A stretch of DNA of 15,520 bases. Origin: NORP309 sp964352735 (GTDB taxonomy: Bacteria; Pseudomonadota; Gammaproteobacteria; Xanthomonadales; Marinicellaceae). Positions 1 through 6,800 of the stretch are shown here, in pieces. A program made the position numbers and the translations under genes. The stretch's first letter is position 1, and every line of letters starts with the position of its first letter. Below the pieces are notes generated by a model that ran no database searches, was not told where the DNA came from, and worked only from the letters and a program-made list of their open reading frames with translations. The stretch spans positions 1 through 15,520 of the forward strand of contig CAYGTC010000094.1 of assembly GCA_964352735.1 (NCBI GenBank). Reading direction: 5' to 3'.

Positions 1-71
1 GTTTGCGTTTTGCAATCCGTGAAGGTGGTCGTACGGTTGGTGCTGGTGTTGTTGCTAAAATCTTTGAATGA
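1..71 (+). CDS. tuf: Elongation factor Tu, C-terminal end (partial, first copy)
   Basis: Only the last 22 codons and the stop are in the window; the reading frame starts at base 3 and TGA ends at 71. The visible residues read LRFAIREGGRTVGAG followed by VVAKIFE, the conserved end of EF-Tu domain III. EF-Tu is the cytoplasmic GTPase that carries aminoacyl-tRNA to the ribosomal A site. Its position before tRNA-Trp and secE matches the tufB locus of gammaproteobacteria, and a second tuf starts at 15436. The identity is secure because this C-terminal motif is nearly invariant. The rest of the gene lies upstream of the window, so nothing can be said about its promoter or integrity. Confidence 0.95.
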   Translation, partial: LRFAIREGGRTVGAGVVAKIFE

Positions 72-116
72 TTTTAGTAATTTGATCATAAGTATCACTA
101 AATGATATTTTATATT

Positions 117-150
117 GCCAGCGGTGTTATACTGCTGGCTTTAGTTTCTT
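117..150 (+). terminator. Intrinsic terminator after tuf
   Basis: GCCAGCGG (117-124) pairs with CTGCTGGC (132-139), eight pairs with one G-U wobble and a 7-nt loop. It is followed by the T-rich stretch TTTAGTTTCTT. It lies 46 nt after the tuf stop and 41 nt before the tRNA, so it probably ends most tuf transcripts. The T-tract is interrupted, so some readthrough into tRNA-Trp and secE is possible. Confidence 0.75.
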
Positions 151-271
151 TAAGATTTTCTATATATTTGATAAGTGTATAGGCCAGTAGCTCAATTGGC
201 AGAGCGACGGTCTCCAAAACCGTAGGTTGGGGGTTCGATTCCCTCCTGGCCTGCCATCAAATCTTAAAGAA
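146..271. repeat. 13-bp perfect inverted repeat flanking tRNA-Trp
   Basis: TTCTTTAAGATTT (146-158) is the exact reverse complement of AAATCTTAAAGAA (259-271), and the arms bracket the tRNA at 181-256. The left arm begins inside the T-tract of the tuf terminator; the right arm begins 3 nt after CCA. In a transcript starting upstream of 146 the arms could form a stem closing a loop that contains the whole tRNA, with 22 nt unpaired on the 5' side and 2 nt on the 3' side. A shorter alternative, ATTTGAT (166-172) with ATCAAAT (256-262), competes for the same 3' arm. The repeat is seen directly; a role in precursor folding or processing is inference. Confidence 0.6.
181..256 (+). tRNA. trpT: tRNA-Trp (CCA anticodon)
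   Basis: A 76-nt cloverleaf with encoded CCA. The acceptor stem is AGGCCAG (181-187) with CTGGCCT (246-252), seven Watson-Crick pairs, then discriminator G253 and CCA at 254-256. The D stem is GCTC/GAGC. The anticodon stem is ACGGT (207-211)/ACCGT (219-223) around the loop CTCCAAA, placing anticodon CCA at 214-216, which reads UGG. The T arm has the GGGGG/CCCTC stem and a TTCGATT loop. Discriminator G and the CCA anticodon are the known identity elements for bacterial TrpRS. I see no strong promoter just upstream and no terminator between it and secE, so it is probably released from a longer tRNA-secE-nusG transcript. Confidence 0.97.
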
Positions 272-312
272 TATATGTCGTAAAATAATGCTTTAAAATT
301 AAGGGTAAATAA

Positions 313-681
313 ATGAGTCAAGTAGAAGTCACAAATACAATCGGAGAAAAGCTACGTTGGTGGCTTGCTATCGCAGCGGTTGTAGCTGGTGTTGTTGGAA
401 ATCTTTATTTTGAAGATGAATTGGCAACTGTTCTTCGTGTTTTGATATTGTTTGCTGGTATGGTTTTAGGTGCGCTTATTGCGGCTACTACCCAAAAGGG
501 TAGGAACTTCTTTGCATTTGTTAAGAGTTCAAACATTGAAAGGCAAAAAATTGTATGGCCAACTCGCAATGAAACATTGCAAACTACAATGATAGTTATA
601 GTGGTGGTTATTGTTATTGGTCTGTTTCTGTCTTTGGTAGATTTCACATTTAGCTGGCTTGTCGGCTATTTCTTTGGTTAA
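313..681 (+). CDS. secE: Preprotein translocase subunit SecE
   Basis: A 122-residue inner-membrane protein that clamps SecY in the SecYEG channel through which SecA and ribosomes move proteins. The sequence shows three hydrophobic segments (about residues 16-32, 38-58 and 93-120). Between the second and third lie a charged amphipathic helix and the hallmark VWPTR (81-85). This three-segment form is the long gammaproteobacterial type (E. coli 127 residues); many bacteria have one segment only. The ATG at 313 has AAGGG at 301-305 as ribosome binding site and gives the expected N-terminal length. It follows tRNA-Trp by 56 nt and precedes nusG by 11 nt, so the pair is cotranscribed, as is typical. 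Nothing unusual is seen. Confidence 0.97.
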   Translation: MSQVEVTNTIGEKLRWWLAIAAVVAGVVGNLYFEDELATVLRVLILFAGMVLGALIAATTQKGRNFFAFVKSSNIERQKIVWPTRNETLQTTMIVIVVVIVIGLFLSLVDFTFSWLVGYFFG

Positions 682-692
682 ACGGAGTTTAT

Positions 693-1226
693 ATGTCTAA
701 GAAATGGTACGTGGTTCACGCTTATTCTGGTTTTGAACATAAAGTGTGTCAAGCTCTTCAAGAAAGGATTGAAAGGTTGGATATGTCCGAGCATTTTGGT
801 GAGCTTTTGGTTCCAACAGAAACTGTTGTTGAAATGCGCAAAGGTCAAAAACGGCAAAGTGAAAGGAAGTTTTTTCCTGGTTACGTGCTTGTTGAAATGG
901 ATATGAATGATGACTCTTGGCACTTGGTGAAAGAAACGCCAAAAGTGTTGGGTTTTATTGGTGGTACAAAAGAAAATCCAGCTCCGATTTCAAAAAAAGA
1001 AGCTGATGCTATTTTGCAAAGGGTGCAGGATGGTGAAAATGCTCCAAAACCAAAGATACTTTTCACAATAGGCGAATTGGTGAGAGTTGTCGAAGGTCCA
1101 TTTTCAGACTTCAATGGTGAAGTTGAAGATATCAATTATGAGAAAAGCAAAATCAGAGTTGCAGTCTCAATATTTGGGAGATCAACTCCAGTTGAACTGG
1201 GTTTTGGTCAAGTAGAAAAACTGTAA
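693..1226 (+). CDS. nusG: Transcription termination/antitermination factor NusG
   Basis: A 177-residue cytoplasmic factor that binds elongating RNA polymerase, limits pausing, and links polymerase to Rho or to ribosomal protein S10. The NGN domain covers about residues 1-115, with WYVVHAYSGFE at the start and FFPGYVLVEM near 60-69, the surface that contacts the beta' clamp. After a linker comes the KOW domain (about 124-177) with VRVVEGPFSDFNGEVEDI. IFGRSTPVEL near 160-169 includes the Phe that corresponds to the Rho/S10-contact residue in E. coli. GGAG at 684-687 sits 5 nt before the ATG. Length and architecture are standard. It is probably cotranscribed with secE, and readthrough into rplK is possible since no intrinsic terminator is visible in the 58-nt gap. 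Confidence 0.98.
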   Translation: MSKKWYVVHAYSGFEHKVCQALQERIERLDMSEHFGELLVPTETVVEMRKGQKRQSERKFFPGYVLVEMDMNDDSWHLVKETPKVLGFIGGTKENPAPISKKEADAILQRVQDGENAPKPKILFTIGELVRVVEGPFSDFNGEVEDINYEKSKIRVAVSIFGRSTPVELGFGQVEKL

Positions 1227-1241
1227 TAATTTATAAAACAA

Positions 1242-1274
1242 TGGGGAGCTTTTTTCTGAAAGCGTTTGCACCCG
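1242..1274 (+). promoter_or_regulatory. Probable L1 translational operator in the rplK leader
   Basis: GGG (1243-1245) pairs with CCC (1271-1273), and GCTTT (1248-1252) pairs with AAAGC (1259-1263) around a 6-nt loop. Between the helices is an asymmetric internal loop, GA on the left and GTTTGCA on the right. This geometry, with GGGAGC on the left strand, resembles the L1-binding site of 23S rRNA and the mRNA sites through which L1 represses its own operon in E. coli and Methanococcus. The closing CCC directly abuts the rplK ribosome binding site GGAG (1274-1277), so bound L1 would block initiation. The folding is seen; L1 binding is inferred from position and shape. Confidence 0.6.
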
Positions 1275-1284
1275 GAGAATTCAA

Positions 1285-1719
1285 ATGGCAAAAAAAGTAG
1301 AAGCTTACATCAAGCTGCAAGTTGCAGCTGGGCAAGCAAATCCAAGTCCGCCAGTAGGTCCAGCGTTGGGTCAACATGGTGTCAATATTATGGAGTTTTG
1401 TAAAGCGTTTAATGCGAAAACTCAAAGTTTGGAGCCAGGTTTGCCTACTCCAGTGATTATTTCTGTTTATAATGACAGAAGTTTTTCATTTGTAATTAAA
1501 ACACCTCCAGCTTCGATTCTTATTAAGAAAGCCATTGGTGTTAAGAGTGGTAGTGGTCGTCCAAACACCGAAAAAGTTGGAACGATTACTCGTGCTCAAT
1601 TAGAAGAAATTGCGAAAGCTAAAGAGCCGGACTTGACTGCAGGTGACTTAGATGCGGCAGTGAGAACAATTGCTGGTACTGCAAGAAGTATGGGTGTTGA
1701 TTCGGAAGGAGTTGAATAA
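1285..1719 (+). CDS. rplK: 50S ribosomal protein L11
   Basis: A 144-residue protein that binds the 23S rRNA GTPase-associated centre at the base of the stalk and is needed for RelA activation. The N-terminal domain carries the proline-rich segment PSPPVGPALGQ (about 20-30), the region contacted by thiopeptides. The C-terminal RNA-binding domain carries KSGSGRPN (about 87-94) and ends with the conserved GTARSMG. E. coli L11 has 142 residues, so length is normal. GGAG at 1274-1277 lies 7 nt before the ATG and next to the likely L1 operator. Its TAA overlaps the rplA ATG by one base (TAATG), so the two are probably translationally coupled and L1 feedback at rplK would control both. Confidence 0.98.
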   Translation: MAKKVEAYIKLQVAAGQANPSPPVGPALGQHGVNIMEFCKAFNAKTQSLEPGLPTPVIISVYNDRSFSFVIKTPPASILIKKAIGVKSGSGRPNTEKVGTITRAQLEEIAKAKEPDLTAGDLDAAVRTIAGTARSMGVDSEGVE

Positions 1720-2417
1720 TGGCTAAGCAAGGAAAAAGATTAAAACAAATTCGTGAAAAATTCGATTCTGGAAATGTTTTTCATGTGGATGAAGCTTTTA
1801 AGTTTTTAAGCGAAAACTCAAAAGTTAAGTTTGATGAGTCTATTGATGTTGCTATTAAACTTGGTGTTAATGCAACAAAATCTGATCAAGTTGTCAGAGG
1901 GGCAACAATATTGCCACAAGGTACAGGTAAAAACGTTAGAGTTGCTGTATTCACACAAGGACCTAAAGCTGAAGCTGCTAAAGAGGCAGGTGCAGATTTT
2001 GTTGGTATGGATGATTTGGCAGAAGAAATCAAAAAAGGCATGATGGACTTTGATGTTGTTATTGCTTCACCTGATGCAATGCGTGTGGTTGGTAAGTTAG
2101 GTACTGTGTTAGGTCCACGTGGATTAATGCCTAATCCTAAAGTGGGTACTGTAACTCCAGATGTGGTTACTGCTATTAAAAACAATAAATCAGGCCAAGC
2201 AATGTATCGAGTTGATAAAGCCGGTATCATTCATACCATGATTGGTAAGGCGAGTTTTTCTGCTGAAGCATTGAAAGAAAATTTAATGGCTTTGATTGTA
2301 GATTTAAACAAAAAGAAGCCTTCATCTGCAAAAGGAAAATATTTTGTCAAAATCAGCGTCTCTAGTACTATGGGCCCTGGTTTGGAAATTGATCAAGCAT
2401 CGCTTGATCTTAAGTAA
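1719..2417 (+). CDS. rplA: 50S ribosomal protein L1
   Basis: A 232-residue two-domain protein that forms the L1 stalk of the large subunit, which moves with deacylated tRNA at the E site. It is also the repressor of its own rplK-rplA mRNA in E. coli. The family signature GTVLGPRGLMPNPKVGTVT is present at about residues 128-146. The chain starts AKQGKRLKQIREK and ends in a DQASLDLK tail, with length close to the E. coli protein (234). The ATG shares its A with the rplK stop codon; AAGGA at 1706-1710, inside the end of rplK, serves as ribosome binding site. No anomaly seen. It is followed by a 235-nt structured leader before rplJ. Confidence 0.98.
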   Translation: MAKQGKRLKQIREKFDSGNVFHVDEAFKFLSENSKVKFDESIDVAIKLGVNATKSDQVVRGATILPQGTGKNVRVAVFTQGPKAEAAKEAGADFVGMDDLAEEIKKGMMDFDVVIASPDAMRVVGKLGTVLGPRGLMPNPKVGTVTPDVVTAIKNNKSGQAMYRVDKAGIIHTMIGKASFSAEALKENLMALIVDLNKKKPSSAKGKYFVKISVSSTMGPGLEIDQASLDLK

Positions 2418-2427
2418 AAGTTATATG

Positions 2428-2452
2428 CCCTATTATTGACATAGGGTGTCAA
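2428..2452 (+). other. Two mutually exclusive hairpins after rplA
   Basis: CCCTAT (2428-2433) pairs with ATAGGG (2441-2446) around a 7-nt loop. TTGACA (2436-2441) pairs perfectly with TGTCAA (2447-2452) around TAGGG. The second hairpin uses the loop and 3' arm of the first, so both cannot form in one RNA. No T-tract follows either, so neither is a standard terminator. TTGACA is also a consensus -35 hexamer, but I find no good -10 at 16-18 bp. Function is unknown; it may only be the upstream part of the L10 leader. Confidence 0.45.
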
Positions 2453-2477
2453 AGAATTTGAGGGCTGTCTAGTGATG

Positions 2478-2557
2478 GCCGTCAAAGACCGCAGGTGAAA
2501 TTATTGAATTTTACAATGTTTCTTAATTGCCTGCGTAGATGGTTGAACCTGGACGGT
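2478..2557 (+). promoter_or_regulatory. L10 leader: L10-(L7/L12) autoregulatory RNA element
   Basis: An outer helix, CCGTC (2479-2483) with GACGG (2552-2556), and an inner helix, CGCAGG (2490-2495) with CCTGCG (2530-2535), are joined by an asymmetric internal loop (AAAGAC against TAGATGGTTGAACCTG). The CCTGCGTAGA segment followed by a GGACGGTG segment resembles the L10 binding site in the E. coli rplJ leader. There the L10-L7/L12 complex binds a bent helix and represses rplJ translation from a distance. The element lies 96 nt before the rplJ start, as expected. The helices are seen directly; the identification rests on motif memory and position. Confidence 0.8.
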
Positions 2558-2583
2558 GTTATAGGCAATATGCTATTAATACC

Positions 2584-2606
2584 TAATGGTCACCAAAGTA
2601 CCATTA
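2584..2606 (+). other. Hairpin upstream of the rplJ ribosome binding site
   Basis: TAATGGT (2584-2590) pairs with ACCATTA (2600-2606), seven perfect pairs with a 9-nt loop, followed by ATTTATTTAATGG. The stem is AU-rich and the trailing T run is broken by A, so it would be at best a weak attenuator. It sits between the L10 element and the AGGAGG at 2643-2647 and could equally be part of the leader fold that hides or exposes the ribosome binding site. Function unproven. Confidence 0.4.
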
Positions 2607-2652
2607 ATTTATTTAATGGATTTGTTTGATACGTTTATCAAAGGAGGTAAAC

Positions 2653-3180
2653 ATGGCTCTAAGTCTAGAACAGAAAAAAGTCGTGGTTGCCGAGATTGCT
2701 GGCGTTGCTGCTGAAGCTCATTCTCTGGTTGTTGCAGAGTACAGTGGTATTACGGTGGATGAATTCACTGAAATGCGCACTGAAGCTAGAAAAACTGGTG
2801 TTTTTCTGAAAGTAGCAAAAAACACTTTGGTTAAACGCGGAGTACAAGGTACGGAATTCGAGTGTGTGGCTGATACATTAACAGGCCCATTGCTATATGC
2901 ATTTTCACAAGAAGACCCCGGTTGTGCTGCTCGTTTAATTAAAGAGTTCGCTAAAAAGAACGACAAGCTGATAACAAAAGTTGTATCAATAGGTGGAAAG
3001 GTTTTTGAAGCTTCTGAATTAGGAAGACTCGCTGACTTACCAACTAAAGATCAAGCTATCAGTCAATTGATGAGTGTTATGAAAGCACCTGTCGAAAAGT
3101 TCGTTCGTACATTGGCCGAACCTCATACAAAAATGGTTCGTACAATTGCTGCAATTCGCGATCAAAAAGAAGCTGCATAA
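2653..3180 (+). CDS. rplJ: 50S ribosomal protein L10
   Basis: A 175-residue protein that anchors L7/L12 dimers to the stalk base of the large subunit. The chain begins ALSLEQKKVVVAEI, and the N-terminal rRNA-binding domain contains the typical VAKNTLVKRG (about residues 52-61). The C-terminal helical tail that binds L12 dimers starts around 130. E. coli L10 has 165 residues. I chose the ATG at 2653 because a near-perfect AGGAGG (2642-2647) lies 5 nt before it and the protein then begins as in homologues. An in-frame TTG at 2626 would add nine residues but has no ribosome binding site. L10 in complex with L7/L12 is expected to repress this gene through the leader at 2478-2557. Confidence 0.97.
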   Translation: MALSLEQKKVVVAEIAGVAAEAHSLVVAEYSGITVDEFTEMRTEARKTGVFLKVAKNTLVKRGVQGTEFECVADTLTGPLLYAFSQEDPGCAARLIKEFAKKNDKLITKVVSIGGKVFEASELGRLADLPTKDQAISQLMSVMKAPVEKFVRTLAEPHTKMVRTIAAIRDQKEAA

Positions 3181-3240
3181 ATTTGAAAGAATTTATATAT
3201 ATATTTTAAAATTTAAACAAAATTATTTTGGAGAACAAAG

Positions 3241-3615
3241 ATGGCCGTTAGTAAAGACGATATCTTAGAAGCAATTTCTAACATGAGTGTAATGGAAGTT
3301 GTAGAGTTAATTGAAGCAATGGAAGACAAATTTGGTGTAACTGCTGCAGTTGCTGCTGTTGCTGTTGCAGCCCCAGCTGGTGAAGCTGCAGCTGCTGAAG
3401 AGCAAACTGAATTTGATGTTATCCTTGCAAGTTTTGGCGACAAAAAAGTTGCTGTAATTAAAGCTGTTCGTGGCATTACTGGTTTGGGCTTGAAAGAAGC
3501 TAAAGAATTAGTTGAGAGCGCACCAGCACCAATTAAAGAAGGTGTTGATAAAGCTGAAGCTGAATCTGTTAAGACTCAGCTTGAAGAAGCTGGCGCTCAA
3601 GTAGACGTTAAATAA
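3241..3615 (+). CDS. rplL: 50S ribosomal protein L7/L12
   Basis: A 124-residue acidic stalk protein, present in several copies per ribosome, that recruits and stimulates EF-Tu, EF-G and other translational GTPases. The N-terminal dimerisation domain (about 1-35, MSVMEVVELIEAMEDKFGV) is joined by an Ala-rich hinge (about 35-53). The globular C-terminal domain carries the GTPase-binding KAVRGITGLGLKEAK (about 74-88). GGAG at 3230-3233 lies 7 nt before the ATG. The 60-nt gap after rplJ is very AT-rich and unstructured, which may help the high translation rate needed for an excess of L7/L12 over L10 (inference). A 221-nt gap with strong hairpins follows before rpoB. Confidence 0.98.
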   Translation: MAVSKDDILEAISNMSVMEVVELIEAMEDKFGVTAAVAAVAVAAPAGEAAAAEEQTEFDVILASFGDKKVAVIKAVRGITGLGLKEAKELVESAPAPIKEGVDKAEAESVKTQLEEAGAQVDVK

Positions 3616-3635
3616 ATATTAATTTATTTACTGTA

Positions 3636-3671
3636 ACTAAAGGCTAGTGGTTTTTACCACTGGCCTTTAGT
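3636..3671 (+). other. 16-bp hairpin after rplL (attenuator or RNase III processing site)
   Basis: ACTAAAGGCTAGTGGT (3636-3651) pairs with ACCACTGGCCTTTAGT (3656-3671), sixteen pairs with a single G-U wobble and a TTTT loop. It begins 21 nt after the rplL stop. What follows is CGCTTAAG and an A run, not a T-tract, so it is not a classical intrinsic terminator. In E. coli the rplL-rpoB gap holds both a partial terminator and an RNase III cleavage site; this long duplex fits the second role better, by inference. Confidence 0.65.
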
Positions 3672-3686
3672 CGCTTAAGAAAAAAA

Positions 3687-3717
3687 ATTTTCATTGTAAA
3701 CATTTAACAATGAAAAT
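3687..3717 (+). other. 11-bp hairpin in the rplL-rpoB gap
   Basis: ATTTTCATTGT (3687-3697) pairs perfectly with ACAATGAAAAT (3707-3717) across a 9-nt loop. It is AU-rich, is preceded by an A run, and has no T-tract after it. It lies 15 nt after the 16-bp hairpin. The short CGATT (3731-3735)/AATCG (3740-3744) stem-loop follows. Role unknown; it may contribute to processing or mRNA stability. Confidence 0.45.
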
Positions 3718-3769
3718 CTAAGGAAGAATGCGATTGTTAAATCGAGAATTGGAATCTGAACAGCTGATT

Positions 3770-3793
3770 AAAAGCCTTTAATTAAGGTTTTTT
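3770..3793 (+). terminator. Candidate attenuator 44 nt before rpoB
   Basis: AAAAGCCTT (3770-3778) pairs with AAGGTTTTT (3784-3792), nine pairs with one G-U wobble and a TAATT loop; the right arm ends in six T residues. A stem running into a T-tract is the layout of an intrinsic terminator, here a weak one because only two G-C pairs are present. It would reduce transcription of rpoBC relative to rplJL, as the known rplL-rpoB attenuator does in E. coli. Because the arms are A- and T-runs, a chance origin in AT-rich DNA is possible. Confidence 0.45.
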
Positions 3794-3836
3794 AAATTGG
3801 TTAATATAAATATTTTGTAGGTAGGTGACAGTTGTT

Positions 3837-6800
3837 ATGAGTTATTCATTCACTGATAAGAAAAGAATTCGAAAAGATTTTAGTAGAAGTGAAGTGGTAG
3901 TGGATGTACCATTTTTACTAGAAACCCAAGTCCAATCTTATGATAAATTCTTAGGATTAATTGACAATGAAAAATGTGGTTTACATGAAGCTTTAAATTC
4001 AGTTTTTCCCATAGAAAGTTATTCTGGTTATGCAAAACTTGAGTATGTAAGTGTAGTAGTTCAAAAGCCAGTGTTTAATGTTGTTGAATGTAAACTCAGA
4101 GGCTTAACGTTTGGGGCAACCGTTAGAGCAAAAGTACAATTAATCGTTTATGATAAAGAAAGCTCAGCAAGAAATAAGAAAGTCAAATATGTCAAAGAAC
4201 AAGATGTATATTTAGGTGATCTCCCATTAATGACACCAAATGGAACTTTTGTGATCAATGGAACAGAACGTGTTATTGTTAATCAATTGCACAGATCACC
4301 AGGTGTGTTTTTTGATCATGATAAAGGAAAAACGCATTCATCAGGAAAACTGTTATATTCGGCACGTATCATTCCTTACCGTGGATCATGGTTGGATATT
4401 GAGTTCGATCCTAAAGATAATGTCTTTGTTAGAATCGATAGAAGAAGAAAGTTACCTGCAACCATTCTTTTACGAGCCCTTGGTTATGAAACAGAAGAAA
4501 TTTTGGACTTATTCTTTGAAAAAGTTTCTATAAATTTAAATCAAAAGGGTGCGAGTATGAAACTTGTACCAGAGCAAATTAAAGGTGAAATTTTTGATTT
4601 TGATATCAAAGACGGCGCTAAAGTAATTGTTCAAAGCGGAAAAAGGATTACCGCCAGACACGAAAAACAATTGAAAAAGTCCAGCTTGACAACAATTTCA
4701 TTGGAAGACTCTTATTTGTTGGAAAAAATAATTGCCAATCAAATTGTAAACAAAGAGACTGGTGAGGTTATTGTCGAAGCAAACGCTAAAATAACTGAAG
4801 AATTACTTGAGCTATTACGTGAAAACGGCATTAAATCAATCAATGTTTTGTTGGTGAATGATTTAGATAATGGTCCTTACATGTCATCGACTGTTGATAT
4901 AGATCCAACACAATCTCAATTAGAGGCACTGGTTGAAATTTACCGAATGATGAGACCAGGTGAGCCACCAACAGAAGAATCATCAAAAGCATTATTCGAA
5001 GGCATGTTTTTCAATGAAGACAGATACGACTTATCAGAAGTGGGCCGTATGAAATTCAATAAACGCTTGGGTCGTGATGAAGTTATTGGTTCTAGTATCC
5101 TCAGTAATGAAGATATTGTCGATGTCATGCGTGAATTGGTGAACATCAGAAATGGTGTTGGCATTGTGGATGATATCGATCATTTGGGCAATAGACGTGT
5201 CCGTTCAGTTGGCGAACAGGCTGAAAATGTATTCAGAGTAGGTTTGGTCAGAGTTCAAAGAGCCGTACGTGAAAGATTGACAGTTGCAGATTCTGAAGTT
5301 TTGGCGCCTCAAGATTTGATTAATGCAAAACCTATCGCTGCAGCGGTTAAAGAATTTTTTGGTTCTAATCAATTGTCACAATTTATGGATCAGAATAACC
5401 CACTTTCTGAAATTACTCATAAAAGACGTATCTCGGCACTTGGTCCTGGTGGTTTAACTCGTGAGCGAGCTGGCTTTGAAGTTCGTGACGTGCATCCAAC
5501 GCATTATGGCCGTTTGTGTCCTATTGAAACACCAGAGGGGCCAAATATTGGATTGATCAATTCTTTGGCTGTTTATTCGAAAACAAATCCATATGGATTT
5601 TTGGAAACTCCATATAGAAAAGTTGTTGATGGCGTTGTTACAGATGATATCGAATACTTGTCTGCCATTGAAGAAGGTGAGTATGCCATTGCACAAGCCA
5701 ATGCGAAAATAGATGATAAAGGTACGTTGACAGAAGAATTCGTACTGTGTAGGCATATGGGTGATGTGGTATTAAAAGCCGCTGACGAAGTGCGCTATAT
5801 GGATGTTTCGCCAAAACAAATTGTATCTGTTGCAGCAGCTTTAATACCTTTCTTGGAGCATGATGATGCAAATAGAGCCTTGATGGGTTCAAACATGCAA
5901 CGACAAGCTGTGCCGACTTTGAAAGTTGACAAGCCTCTTGTTGGTACAGGTATGGAAAAAATCGTTTCCCGTGATTCAGGTGTGACTGCAGTAGCAAGGC
6001 GGCCTGGTATTGTTGAAATGGCTGATGCATCAAGAATTGTAATCAGGGTAGATGAAGACTTTATTGGTGAAGATGATCCTGGAGTGGATATTTATAACCT
6101 TACTAAATATACACGATCAAATCAAAATACATGTATCAATCAAAAAACCATCGTTAATATCGGTGACAGGGTTGATGTTGGTGATGTTTTGGCTGATGGA
6201 CCCTCTACAGATCTCGGTGAGTTGTCATTAGGTCAAAATATGTTGATCGCCTTTATGCCATGGAATGGATATAACTTCGAAGATTCAATCCTAATATCTG
6301 AGAAAGTGGTTAAAGATGATCGTTTCACAACCATTCATATTGTTGAATTAACTTGTGTGGCTCGTGATACCAAACTTGGTACTGAAGAAATTACTGCTGA
6401 TATCCCCAATATCAGTGAAAGTGCATTAACAAAATTAGATGATTCTGGTATCGTTTATGTCGGTGCAGAGGTTCGTCCTGGTGATATTTTGGTTGGCAAA
6501 GTGACACCTAAAGGAGAAACACAATTAACGCCTGAAGAAAAATTACTAAGAGCTATTTTCGGAGAAAAAGCCCTTGATGTTAAAGATACCTCTTTAAAAG
6601 TATCATCAAGTACTTATGGAACGGTAATAGATGTGCAAGTATTCACCAGAGACGGAGTTGAAAAAGGTCATAGGGCAGAAAAAATTGAAGAAGAGCAATT
6701 AGAGCAAGTTAGAAATGACTTGAATGACCAGTTTAGAATCATGCGTGGTGTTATCCAGCAAAGATTGCGTTCAATTTTAGTTGGTCAGGTGGTTGTAAAA

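Noticed and set aside
1204..1237. Possible promoter before rplK (TTGGTC with TAATTT or TATAAA)
   Set aside because: Either the -10 match or the spacing is poor. A separate L11 promoter is known in E. coli, but this sequence does not support one convincingly.
2436..2464. TTGACA after rplA as an independent rplJ promoter
   Set aside because: No acceptable -10 at 15-18 bp (the sequence there is around TTTGAGGG), and the hexamer is part of a perfect hairpin.
2626..2652. In-frame TTG upstream start that would lengthen L10 by nine residues
   Set aside because: No ribosome binding site precedes it, and AGGAGG at 2642-2647 is ideally placed for the ATG at 2653, which also gives the family N-terminus.
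3782..3810. TTAAGG-N17-TATAAA as an rpoB promoter
   Set aside because: The -35 match is poor, and TATAAA-like strings are common in this AT-rich gap; rpoB is expected to be read from upstream.
3825..3836. In-frame GTG upstream start for rpoB
   Set aside because: It overlaps the AGGTGA that serves the ATG at 3837, and the extra four residues are absent from the RpoB N-terminus I know.
5638..6033. 131-codon minus-strand ORF inside rpoB
   Set aside because: A shadow of the rpoB reading frame, rich in His, Gln and Leu as antisense frames are; the + strand frame is fully conserved RpoB.
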